Below, one piece after another: positions 32,503-40,137 of a stretch of 64,000 nt of DNA. The notes below the pieces were generated by a model, which was given only the letters and a program-made list of their open reading frames with translations, did not search any database and had not been told where the DNA came from. Both the position numbers and the translations under genes were made by a program. The stretch comes from Pseudomonas sp. MM223 (GTDB lineage Bacteria > Pseudomonadota > Gammaproteobacteria > Pseudomonadales > Pseudomonadaceae), in contig OX352322.1 in assembly GCA_947090765.1 (NCBI GenBank), positions 5,191,501 to 5,255,500 of the forward strand, read 5' to 3'. Numbering within the stretch: the first letter of the stretch is position 1; each line of letters begins with the position of its first letter.

Positions 32503-32764
32503 ATGATCAGCGTGACTATCGGCATCGAGCTCGGAGGCGCAGCAGCCAGCATCTGCTCCTGCCGCTGCGAAATTGACCACCCTCAAAGAATTGGCCGAGC
32601 TGCTCAAGATGGACCGCAGCGCAGCCCGCCGCTACGTGATGCGCCTGGGCTATGTGCCGAAGCACGCCCGCACCGCCTCCAGTGGATTCCAAACCGCTTT
32701 GGTGTTCGATCACGACCAGGTGCGCCAGATCGTCGAAGCGCGGCAGAAGGACGGGTACTGCTGA
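32503..32764 (+). pseudogene. Small HTH protein gene with a one-base shift
   Basis: The ATG at 32503 (AGGA upstream) reads MISVTIGIELGGAAASI and then leaves the expected frame. Deleting one base near 32552-32554 joins it to LTTLKELAELLKMDRSAARR and a helix-turn-helix-like protein of 86 residues ending at 32764. Alternatively the second part alone could start at a TTG at 32573, without a clear ribosome site. The C-terminal part resembles small phage DNA-binding proteins. Confidence 0.55.
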
Positions 32765-32870
32765 CATGGCCAGGTCAGCGTCGAGGGCTTTTTCACAAGA
32801 GCCCTGTGCGGTGACCAACCAGCACAGCGAATGGATGCGCGATCAATGGCTCCACTCGAGGGAAAACTGG

Positions 32871-33386
32871 ATGACTGATTTGATTTTGACCGAGGCCGAC
32901 TATCGCGAGCTTGTGAGCTGCGACGGCGACGAGCCGACCACCGACTCGGTCAGGGTGGCCAAACGTTTTGGCAAGCGTCACGACAACGTGCTGCGCACGA
33001 TCGACCACATCAAATGCTCTGCGAAATTCCGACTCCTCAATTTTGAGGAGTCCTCCTACATCAATGAGCAGGGCAAAGTGCAACGGATGTTTCACATGAC
33101 GAAGGACGGATTCATCTTCGTTGTCATGGGGTTCACCGGAGAGAAGGCGTCAGCTTGGAAAGAAGCATTCATTGAGTCATTCAACAGGATGGCTCGCGAG
33201 CTTCAGGACCGTTCGCTATCGATCGAGCAGCAACGCCACATGCTGATGGCGGAGTTCAAGCAAGAGAAAGGTCTGGCGAGTCTCGCCGGGAAAACAATGC
33301 GCCGCTGGCAGCTCAAGAAGCCAGTCATAGAAGGGAAGATCATCCAGCTTGAAAAGGATGGTCAGCAGGTACTGCAACTTCACTGA
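32871..33386 (+). CDS. Rha family phage regulatory protein
   Basis: 171 residues from the ATG at 32871 with GAGGG upstream (a start at 32766 is possible). The Rha domain is clear: VAKRFGKRHDNVLRTIDHI near residues 29-47, then ESSYINEQGKVQ and FIFVVMGFTGEKASAWKEAFIE. A coiled C-terminus follows. Rha proteins are phage regulators; one is known to block growth in hosts lacking IHF. The gene contains a perfect 22-bp palindrome at codons 54-61. Confidence 0.82.
   Translation: MTDLILTEADYRELVSCDGDEPTTDSVRVAKRFGKRHDNVLRTIDHIKCSAKFRLLNFEESSYINEQGKVQRMFHMTKDGFIFVVMGFTGEKASAWKEAFIESFNRMARELQDRSLSIEQQRHMLMAEFKQEKGLASLAGKTMRRWQLKKPVIEGKIIQLEKDGQQVLQLH
33031..33052. repeat. Perfect 22-bp palindrome inside the Rha gene
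   Basis: Arms GACTCCTCAA and TTGAGGAGTC around two bases, at codons 54-61, nearly the same relative position as the palindrome in the other Rha-like gene, but unrelated in sequence. Confidence 0.75.
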
Positions 33387-33486
33387 GATATCGGGCGCAA
33401 CTTACGCCCAAGTAACACCCGAAACTTCACTCGAAAGCCAAGTTACTCGGCGGGTACTCGCTCGCCTTAAATAAGGAGATTCAAAC

Positions 33487-33882
33487 ATGCTCATGCTAAG
33501 CCGCAACATCGGCAAGGCCGTCATCATCGGCGGCAACATCCGGGTCAGCGTGGCCCAGGTTAACGGTTGCCAAGTCCGCCTGGGGATCGAGGCCCCGCGT
33601 GGAGTGGTGGTTGATCGCGAGGAGATCCACCAGCGCCGGGTCGCCGAAGGCACTGCCCAAGAGGCGCCAGCGTTCGACATCGACGACCACGTCAAGCTGG
33701 TGGCTGATGCACGCCGGTACCGCTGGCTGCGTGACCGAGAGCGAATCGAAGATCCCGACGAAGACCTGCTGGTGGTGCGCGGCGATAACTGGCTATCCGG
33801 CGAAGAACTGGATCAGGAGATCGATACCGCCCTGCGCCTGGAAGCCTTGGAGCAGCAGGTGGTGCAGGAGCAGCAGCAATGA
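33487..33882 (+). CDS. CsrA/RsmA domain fused to a phage C-terminal domain
   Basis: 131 residues, with AAGGAG before the ATG. Residues 1-52 are a CsrA domain (MLMLSRNIGKAVIIGG, and VVVDREEIHQR) keeping Leu-4, Arg-6, Val-42 and Arg-44, the main RNA-contact positions; residue 7 is Asn in place of Arg. Residues about 70-120 (ADARRYRWLRDRERIED, GEELDQEIDTAL) resemble a separate family of small phage proteins. CsrA proteins bind GGA in mRNA leaders; this one could rewire Gac/Rsm control of the host or control phage genes. The fusion is seen; the role is inferred. Confidence 0.75.
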   Translation: MLMLSRNIGKAVIIGGNIRVSVAQVNGCQVRLGIEAPRGVVVDREEIHQRRVAEGTAQEAPAFDIDDHVKLVADARRYRWLRDRERIEDPDEDLLVVRGDNWLSGEELDQEIDTALRLEALEQQVVQEQQQ

Positions 33883-34082
33883 CTCACATACTGACTCAAG
33901 GTACCCGGCTGCACCTTCAGGATGATCTCGGCCAGCTTGGCGAACGCCTGATCCGTTTTGGTGAGGCCCTGCAAGATCCGAACACCACTGTCGGCAAGCT
34001 GGCCGACCTGGCCAAGTCCTGCGGCATCAAGCTGCACATGCGCGCCGTTGCTGAATCTGGAGAGGCACCCAATGCTCACTGA
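33879..34082 (+). CDS. Small phage protein, unknown
   Basis: 67 residues, MTHILTQGTRLHLQDDLGQL, start overlapping the previous stop as ATGA. Helical, with no motif. The 3' end overlaps the next start by 11 bp. Confidence 0.5.
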   Translation: MTHILTQGTRLHLQDDLGQLGERLIRFGEALQDPNTTVGKLADLAKSCGIKLHMRAVAESGEAPNAH

Positions 34083-34851
34083 TAATCTGGCGCATCGCGC
34101 CCTCTTCACCCTGCCGCCGATTCGCCCGAGCGCAGAGACTGCGCCAGCAGTTCAGGCCCTGCCTGAACAGAAGGTCGTGACCGGTGACAAGGAGGTGGAT
34201 GCCGTTTTGTGGCTGCGCGAGGTGATCAAGACCGGCCAGGCCGGGCCGATCGCCACTGCCCTGGACGCAGCCAAGCAGATCAAGACGCCGCTCAAGGAGA
34301 TCGAGCAGCGGTATGTCGACTATGTGAAGCGCAACAGTGGGGGAAACCCCTTCGCAGTAATGTTCTCGTTCGGCTTTGCTGACCTTGAAGGGCTGGCCAA
34401 AGGCTCGCTGGAGAAAGCTGCCCTGGCATCCGAGGCGCAGGCCCGCTTCGAAGGCGAGACGATCTTTGAAGATACGCCCGCCGAGCAGTTCTGCGAGAAG
34501 GCCTTGAAGCGCTGCAAGGGCTTCAAAAGCTACTTCGAAAACGACAAGACACAGGTGGCCAAACGCTTTCGCAAGCACGCCGACCTGATGCCGAGCACCC
34601 TCGATGACTGCCTGCACGAGATTGCGTACTGGGGGCGACTGTATGCCCTGCGCCACGCTGCCGGCGAATGGGGCGATGGAATGCACGAGGCCATCGCGCG
34701 CGAATGGTTTGTCCAGGGGCTGCTGGCCGAGATCAAGCCTCGTAACCAAGACGAGGCCCTGCGTGTTCTGGATTACGCCGCGCAAGCCGAGAGTATCGAG
34801 CATGACGATATGGTGGCCATTGCTCGAAACCTCATCGCGGTGGGAGCTTAG
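34072..34851 (+). CDS. Phage protein of the rightward arm, unknown
   Basis: 259 residues from the ATG at 34072 (GGAGAGG upstream). Mostly helical (AVLWLREVIKTGQAGPIATA; FCEKALKRCKGFKSYF) without membrane segments or obvious catalytic motif. An upstream extension to 33958 is antisense-like in composition and is rejected. I do not recognise the family. Confidence 0.6.
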   Translation: MLTDNLAHRALFTLPPIRPSAETAPAVQALPEQKVVTGDKEVDAVLWLREVIKTGQAGPIATALDAAKQIKTPLKEIEQRYVDYVKRNSGGNPFAVMFSFGFADLEGLAKGSLEKAALASEAQARFEGETIFEDTPAEQFCEKALKRCKGFKSYFENDKTQVAKRFRKHADLMPSTLDDCLHEIAYWGRLYALRHAAGEWGDGMHEAIAREWFVQGLLAEIKPRNQDEALRVLDYAAQAESIEHDDMVAIARNLIAVGA

Positions 34852-34853
34852 CC

Positions 34854-35261
34854 ATGAGCAAGCGAGATGTCAGCCTGGCAGCGAAGGAGATCATCGAATC
34901 GATGGGGCTCAAGCGGGGTCGTGGGCGGGTCAACTCGGTCGTATCGAGGTCAGCCGCAAAGATTCCGGCGACCCAGGGCACTGATCAGCCCAGCAAGGCC
35001 TCAGCCCTGACGGCGCCTCTGGTCGGCCCCATCAACCGCTTCATGTATTTGGAGGCAAGGCGCTGGGCAATTGATCTAGTCGTGTCGCTGCGAGGCTCGC
35101 CGCTTGAGGTGGTAGTTGCGCGGTTGACGGGTGCAACGGCAGGCCGGCCAGGCAGTTACGTGGCAGGCGTCAATTCTGTGATTATCGAGCTGGAAGCGGC
35201 TGACATGACAGGTCGCTGTGACAACCAGAACCTAGTGCGTCAGGTCGGGAGTGGGCAATGA
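34854..35261 (+). CDS. Phage protein, unknown
   Basis: 135 residues. A basic N-terminus (MSKRDVSLAAKEIIESMGLKRG) is followed by a small mixed domain (NRFMYLEARRWAIDLVVSL). Two nt after the previous stop and coupled to the next gene by ATGA. No function known. Confidence 0.5.
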   Translation: MSKRDVSLAAKEIIESMGLKRGRGRVNSVVSRSAAKIPATQGTDQPSKASALTAPLVGPINRFMYLEARRWAIDLVVSLRGSPLEVVVARLTGATAGRPGSYVAGVNSVIIELEAADMTGRCDNQNLVRQVGSGQ

Positions 35262-35506
35262 GCGAAGAGACCGAAGTGCTGACGGTCGAGGGCCTGGCCA
35301 AGCTGCTGGGCCGAACCGAGGCGTCAATCAGGGAGGGGATTCGCCGCGGCGTGCCGTGGCTGCCCAAGAGCTTCAAGATGGGCAACCGGCACTGCTGGCT
35401 GAGGGATGACGTAAAAGCCTTTCTAAGACAGTTGCGGGACGGAAAAACAGGACACCAGAAATGCGGCAGAAAGAGAAAATCGCCACCAACACTAAAATCT
35501 GCTTAA
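35258..35506 (+). CDS. Excisionase-like HTH protein
   Basis: 82 residues. EVLTVEGLAKLLGRTEASIRE with the following IRRGVPWLP and a WLRDDVKAFLRQL end reads as a MerR/AlpA-type winged helix, as in excisionases. Last gene of the rightward arm. It converges with the TOPRIM gene, their stops overlapping on TTAA, and the integrase is 1.9 kb further on, so the defence pair is inserted between excisionase and integrase. Confidence 0.6.
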   Translation: MSEETEVLTVEGLAKLLGRTEASIREGIRRGVPWLPKSFKMGNRHCWLRDDVKAFLRQLRDGKTGHQKCGRKRKSPPTLKSA

Positions 35507-36222
35507 GCTTGACCAGTCGTCAGAAACTGATCTATCTCTCGACAAAGAACCCCAACGCTAGGAACCATCCCACCCATCTCATAGTACATACGTGCGTAGT
35601 CTAGGTGTTCAATCGTGTTTATGGCTTTAGACTTCTTATACTCTTCGCCACGCAAACTATAGATATCTAAAAGATCCTTAGCAGGATGTTCTCTCGTGGA
35701 CACATCCAGACTCCTGAGATCAAACCCAAGCTGTTGCTGAATAAATTCCACAGTGAGATCCGGATGAATTTTTTCGAAATGCGAAAATTCAGCCAAAAAC
35801 CATGCTTCAACCTCCATTACTGATAGTATGAATACAACAGGAGCAAGTGAAGTCTTTAGATACATTCGCATAACTCGCTCCAACCGAGGAACCTCCTCCC
35901 TCTTGAAGTCTGGCCGAACATCACGAATACCTACAATTTTTTCATAACCGGCTGCAGTGAGAGTAGGATGCTCACGCTTTATTCGTTCTGCGACAAGCGC
36001 GTCATTCCCACAGTCATAGATCAAAACAAAAAACTCTTCGGAAGTAACCTCTTTCACAGCGCCAACCTCGGTAAAGCTTACCGGATATTTGCCGCTCTTT
36101 CCCCCGCCACTGATACGACGCTTAGTAATATGTACGGAATTAGCTTCAGCAACTTGCTCGATGAGACGCTCAACAAACAGCATCTCCGTATTACCCTCAA
36201 CAAAAAATGCGATTTTTCGCAT
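35503..36222 (-). CDS. TOPRIM-type effector of an ATPase/TOPRIM module (DUF4276/RloB-like)
   Basis: 239 residues from the ATG at 36222, overlapping the ATPase stop as TGATG with GGAG upstream. The TOPRIM pattern is visible: FFVEGNTE (Glu-9) after the first strand, LIYDCGND (Asp-70, Asp-74), and MEVEAWFLAE (Glu-137, Glu-139), the last typical of DUF4276/RloB proteins. Such proteins are the likely nuclease part of AbiL-, RloAB- or PARIS-type anti-phage systems. Base composition is clearly more AT-rich than the phage genes around it. Substrate unknown. Confidence 0.75.
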   Translation of the reverse strand: MRKIAFFVEGNTEMLFVERLIEQVAEANSVHITKRRISGGGKSGKYPVSFTEVGAVKEVTSEEFFVLIYDCGNDALVAERIKREHPTLTAAGYEKIVGIRDVRPDFKREEVPRLERVMRMYLKTSLAPVVFILSVMEVEAWFLAEFSHFEKIHPDLTVEFIQQQLGFDLRSLDVSTREHPAKDLLDIYSLRGEEYKKSKAINTIEHLDYARMYYEMGGMVPSVGVLCREIDQFLTTGQA

Positions 36223-37361
36223 CACTGCTCCTCAGAGTTATCGGAATTTAAATAGTCCATTTCAAAGAACGAAAAATTACTCAACCCCGTAAATCTGAAA
36301 TCATCAAACATTTTTGCCGAGTTCTTATAATTCCTCACCGAAACATGACTACCCTCTCTCTTAAGTACAGTCCATTCCTGCAAGGGCACCTCATCCATAA
36401 CAAAATTATCGTTTGTAGACATGACAACCTGCAAACTAGTTGTCTCAGCCTTATGACGCAATAATTCGATCAAGGCACAAGAACGCTCATAATCGAGCCC
36501 CTCGCCAATGTCATCAATCACCACACAAGCACTGTTGCCCTTCATCTGCATATAGTTTAAATGGATCAGCAAAGCCAGTACTCTGTACATACCCGAGGAC
36601 ATGGAGTACTGATCTACCCCAGCCTCTACACCTTTCTCTCTTATAATCAGCGCCGATGGCTCTCCGGGCAACCCTTCAAACATGAATGTTATAGGCATCC
36701 CAAGCTCGATATCTATGATATCGAACCCAACCGCCTGCATATCATTGATAACAGCTGAAACAAATGCACTGCCGAAATCTCGCTTGCCATTGCGGAATAA
36801 TGGGACTGCTGCGTTTTCGTCGCTTTCATCTACAGGTGCGGCTGAAGGCGTAAAGAATGTAAGCGACTCTTTGCCCAAATGACCGCCAAATTTGTAATGC
36901 CTTAGCAACGACGCCCAATTAAACAACGGCTCAAGCATTCCATGTTGAAATTTATCACGCTGCTTGGCAATGGAATACTCACCAGGTAGGCACTGAAAAT
37001 TGACACGCAAACCGCTATCAATCCTTTCGTAAAGTACGACGCCCTCACCCGAATTCTCTCGAGATAGATAAATTTCACTACCAACCTCTAACCTCTCCCG
37101 CTCTACAACACGATCCCTTGTAGAACTTGAATATTTGTAAACTACACCACCAAACTCCCAAACAGCTTCATAAGAAGAAAAAATTGTCGCCGGCATTGAA
37201 CCCGATATAGTTTTTGCCAGCGAAGCAATAATATTCAGCGTTCTAGTTTTCCCGGTGGAGTTCTTGCCAACGACTAAATTTTTTTCCTGCAGATCCAAGC
37301 GATCAAGTTTCCACTCTCTCACTTGACCTTCATACTCAACATATTTAATAGATTTCAACAT
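36222..37361 (-). CDS. AAA/ABC-type ATPase of an ATPase/TOPRIM module
   Basis: 379 residues from the ATG at 37361 (AGGTG 7 nt upstream; a GTG at 37370 is possible). Walker A GKNSTGKT at 32-39, signature-like SMSSGMYRV at 253-261, Walker B CVVIDDIGEGLD at 279-290 and a switch STND at 315-318 define an SMC/ABC-class AAA ATPase as in OLD, AbiL and PARIS sensors. It begins 9 nt after the integrase stop, so it may share the integrase transcript. AT-rich. Probably senses infection and controls the TOPRIM partner; that is inference from known systems. Confidence 0.8.
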   Translation of the reverse strand: MLKSIKYVEYEGQVREWKLDRLDLQEKNLVVGKNSTGKTRTLNIIASLAKTISGSMPATIFSSYEAVWEFGGVVYKYSSSTRDRVVERERLEVGSEIYLSRENSGEGVVLYERIDSGLRVNFQCLPGEYSIAKQRDKFQHGMLEPLFNWASLLRHYKFGGHLGKESLTFFTPSAAPVDESDENAAVPLFRNGKRDFGSAFVSAVINDMQAVGFDIIDIELGMPITFMFEGLPGEPSALIIREKGVEAGVDQYSMSSGMYRVLALLIHLNYMQMKGNSACVVIDDIGEGLDYERSCALIELLRHKAETTSLQVVMSTNDNFVMDEVPLQEWTVLKREGSHVSVRNYKNSAKMFDDFRFTGLSNFSFFEMDYLNSDNSEEQ

Positions 37362-37370
37362 ATATTTCAC

Positions 37371-38347
37371 CTAGCCTAACTTTTCAGCTAAGGCTTGAGG
37401 ACTAAGATGTGTATAGCGCTTGAGCATAGTCAAGGTCTTATGACCGGTGATACTCGCAACTTCCATCATGGTAAATCCGCGCTCAAAAAAGCGACTAGTC
37501 GCCTCATGACGCAGGTCGTGAAGTCGTAACCCTACAATCCCTGCGGCAATGCAGGCCCGGGGGAAGTAGTTGCTGACAGTGTTGAGGGCCAGATTAAAGT
37601 ACCGGCCGCCGCCGATCGGCGCGGGTAAGCTCTCCAAGAGGGCTATCGCTCGGGATGATAGTGGCACGGCCCGTCTCTCTCCGTTCTTGGTATCTTCCAG
37701 ATGAGCCACTTTGCCGCGCACCTGGTCGCGGCGAAGCATCAGCAATTCAGACCGACGCATCGCCGTCTCCACCGCTAGCTCAATGAACACCGGGGCTGGG
37801 CATTCATCTGGCCGGCCGCCTTGTACAGGGCGGTAAGCTCCGCCGGTGTCGGCCGCCGATCTCTCTCCTTGCTGCCCTTTGGCATCCGGATCGCCCGGCA
37901 CGGGTTGGTCAACCCCTCAATACCCCACTCCTTGGTGGCCACCGTGTAGAGATGGCTGATAACCGCTAGGTTGAGACGGACTGTGGCTGTCGACTTCCCT
38001 TGCTTCAACTCAGCATCGCGATAGGCGGCCATGTCGCTCGAGCGGATCGCGGCGAGGCCTTTGCTGGCCAGCTTGTGCTCTTTCCACTTTTTGATGCGGA
38101 CCTGCTCTTGCTTCGCGCCCTTCTTGGTGGAAGTGACCTCTGACAGGTAGCGATCCAGGGCCTCGGCGAGCGTGGTGCTCTCAGCCTCACGCATGTCGAC
38201 GAAGCGCGCACGCGACATGTCACCTTCGATCTCGGCGGCCCATCGCTGGGCTTCTGCCTTGGTGTCAAAGGTGGCGGAAAGGGTTGGATATCCTTTGCGG
38301 CGGATCTGGGCACGCCAGGCGTCCCCGCGCTTCTCGTAGTAGGCCAT
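37371..38347 (-). pseudogene. int: Tyrosine-recombinase integrase, frame broken by one missing base
   Basis: The start at 38347 (MAYYEKRGDAWRAQIRRKG) gives the arm-binding and core-binding domains up to about residue 185. The catalytic domain continues in another frame: Arg in ETAMRRSELL, the HDLRHEATSRFF box, GHKTLTMLKRYTHL with His and the Tyr nucleophile. One additional C in the C4 run at 37792-37795 (complement) would give one 325-residue protein. As written integration/excision activity would be lost. It lies 110 bp from the tRNA-Ser gene, its probable target. Confidence 0.82.
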
Positions 38348-38414
38348 GGCGGAATGATAGCGAACGCTCGGGGGAAATACACGCTCCCCCATTCCCCCAA
38401 AATTCCCCCAAACG

Positions 38415-38448
38415 AAAAAAGCCCCGAGGGCTATACAGCGCTCGGGGC
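38415..38448 (-). terminator. Terminator downstream of tRNA-Ser
   Basis: On the minus strand GCCCCGAG and CTCGGGGC arms (8 bp) are followed by six T residues, 9 nt after the tRNA 3' end. It stops tRNA-Ser transcription before the prophage. Confidence 0.75.
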
Positions 38449-38456
38449 CTTTAATA

Positions 38457-38546
38457 TGGCGGAGAGATAGGGATTTGAACCCTAGGTACTGTTGCCAGTA
38501 CAACGGATTTCGAATCCGTCCCGTTCGACCACTCCGGCATCTCTCC
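38457..38546 (-). tRNA. tRNA-Ser(CGA), prophage attachment target
   Basis: 90 nt including the encoded CCA. Acceptor arms GGAGAGA and TCTCTCC pair; the anticodon loop reads TTCGAAA with anticodon CGA; a long variable arm typical of serine tRNA and a TTCAAAT T-loop are present. The integrase gene lies right behind its 3' end, so the 3' half is very likely the attachment core, kept intact by the prophage. The second att copy would be left of the window. Confidence 0.93.
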
Positions 38547-38637
38547 AATGCCGCGCATCATACCAGCGTTCTTTTAAAACGCAAACCTTTTTTTAAAAAA
38601 AATCGCGTGGTATCAGGCGCTTGCGTGAACGCGCCGC

Positions 38638-39348
38638 TTACAGCGGCACGCCCAGCCGCTTGGCAACTTCTTCGTAGGCTTCGATTACGTCGCCCAGGCC
38701 CTGACGGAAGCGGTCCTTGTCCATCTTCTTGCGGGTTTCTTTGTCCCACAGGCGGCAGCCGTCCGGGCTGAATTCGTCGCCCAGCACGATCTGGCCGTGG
38801 AATACGCCGAACTCCAGCTTGAAGTCGACCAGCAGCAGGCCGGCGTCATCGAACAGCTTGGTCAGCACTTCGTTGACCTTCAGCGACAGCTTTTTCATTT
38901 CGACCAGCTGCTCGGCGGTGCCCCAGCCGAACGCGACAACGTGGGATTCGTTGATGAAGGGGTCGCCCTTCTCGTCGTTCTTCAGGAACAGTTCGAAGGT
39001 GGACGGCTCCAGCTTGATGCCCTCCTCCACGCCCAGGCGCTTGACCAGGCTGCCGGCAGCGTAGTTACGCACTACACACTCGACCGGGATCATGTCCAGC
39101 TTCTTCACCAGGCACTCGTTGTCGCCCAGCAGCTTGTCGAACTGGGTCGGCACGCCGGCTTCTTCCAGTTTCTGCATGATGAAGGCGTTGAACTTGTTGT
39201 TCACCGTGCCTTTGCGGTCGAGTTGTTCGATGCGCTTGCCGTCGAACGCCGAAGTGTCGTTACGGAACAGCAGGATCAAGCGGTCGGCGTCGTCGGTCTT
39301 GTAAACCGATTTGGCCTTGCCGCGGTAGAGTTCGTCGCGTTTTTCCAT
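38638..39348 (-). CDS. purC: SAICAR synthase (purine biosynthesis)
   Basis: 236 residues, full length for the bacterial enzyme. It joins CAIR and aspartate with ATP in purine synthesis. Family motifs are visible: [16 protein letters not shown] at the start, [28 protein letters not shown] near residue 85-100, and LVDFKLEFG. Located next to bamC and dapA as in other pseudomonads. No irregularities. Confidence 0.96.
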   Translation of the reverse strand: MEKRDELYRGKAKSVYKTDDADRLILLFRNDTSAFDGKRIEQLDRKGTVNNKFNAFIMQKLEEAGVPTQFDKLLGDNECLVKKLDMIPVECVVRNYAAGSLVKRLGVEEGIKLEPSTFELFLKNDEKGDPFINESHVVAFGWGTAEQLVEMKKLSLKVNEVLTKLFDDAGLLLVDFKLEFGVFHGQIVLGDEFSPDGCRLWDKETRKKMDKDRFRQGLGDVIEAYEEVAKRLGVPL

Positions 39349-39378
39349 GATTGGGCTCCGCTTGCTTGAGGTGTTGGG

Positions 39379-40137
39379 CTAGGCGATTTCGCGCCAGTCT
39401 AGCCCGTGTTCCTGATTCGCCACCTGGAGCCAGTCCGGGTCGCACCCTAGGGTGTCGACGAAGCACTGGCGGGCCAAGTGTGGCAGGTTGTTCTTGCTGC
39501 TGAGGTGGGCCAGCACCAGGTGTTGCAGGTTGCTCCAGCCCAACTCGTGCACCAGGCGCGCGGCCTGGTGATTGTTCAAATGCCCTTGCATGCCCCCTAC
39601 CCGCTGCTTCAGGAAGACCGGGTAGTGACCACGTGCCAGCAGGTCGCGACAGTGGTTGGCCTCGATCAGCAGTGCATCCAGGCCCTGGTAACGCTCCAGC
39701 AACAGCGCGTCGTACGAGCCCAGGTCGGTCAGCATGCCGAAGCGCCGCTGGCCGTCGCTGATCACGTATTGCAGCGGCTCGTAGGCGTCGTGCTCGACCC
39801 GCGCTGCTGTTACTTCCAGGCTGCCGATACGCAGGCTTTGGCCACACGCGAGAAAACCGGCCACCTCCACCGGCTTGCGCATGCCGCGCAAGGTGCCTTG
39901 GCTGAGGTAGACCGGTACATTGTAGCGCCGTGACAACAAGCCGACCCCATGCACGTGGTCGGCATGTTCGTGGGTGACCAGTACCGCGCTGAGCTGGGCC
40001 GCCGAAACGCCGAGCAGCGCCAGGCGCCGCTCGGTTTCACGCAGGGAAAACCCGCAATCGACCAGGATGAACGTGTCACCACTGGCGATCAGCGTGCCGT
40101 TCCCTTGGCTGCCGCTTCCGAGTACCGCGAAGCGCAC
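39379..40137 (-). CDS. MBL-fold metallohydrolase (YycJ/WalJ-like)
   Basis: 252 residues. The metallo-beta-lactamase metal site HEHADHVHG is at about residues 58-66, with further ligands in the LIEANHC region and a late histidine (LAHLSSKNN). The N-terminal GSGSQGNGT is typical of the YycJ-type subfamily, thought to have exonuclease-like activity. It lies between purC and bamC; the stop of bamC is one base upstream. Exact substrate not known. Confidence 0.85.
   Translation of the reverse strand: MRFAVLGSGSQGNGTLIASGDTFILVDCGFSLRETERRLALLGVSAAQLSAVLVTHEHADHVHGVGLLSRRYNVPVYLSQGTLRGMRKPVEVAGFLACGQSLRIGSLEVTAARVEHDAYEPLQYVISDGQRRFGMLTDLGSYDALLLERYQGLDALLIEANHCRDLLARGHYPVFLKQRVGGMQGHLNNHQAARLVHELGWSNLQHLVLAHLSSKNNLPHLARQCFVDTLGCDPDWLQVANQEHGLDWREIA

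Noticed and set aside
33958..34071. Upstream extension of the 259-residue gene
   Set aside because: The extension lies in a different frame over the previous gene, is Ser/Pro/Cys rich, and lacks a ribosome site.
37361..37370. GTG at 37370 as ATPase start
   Set aside because: The ATG at 37361 has an AGGTG ribosome site at normal distance; the GTG does not. The difference is three residues.
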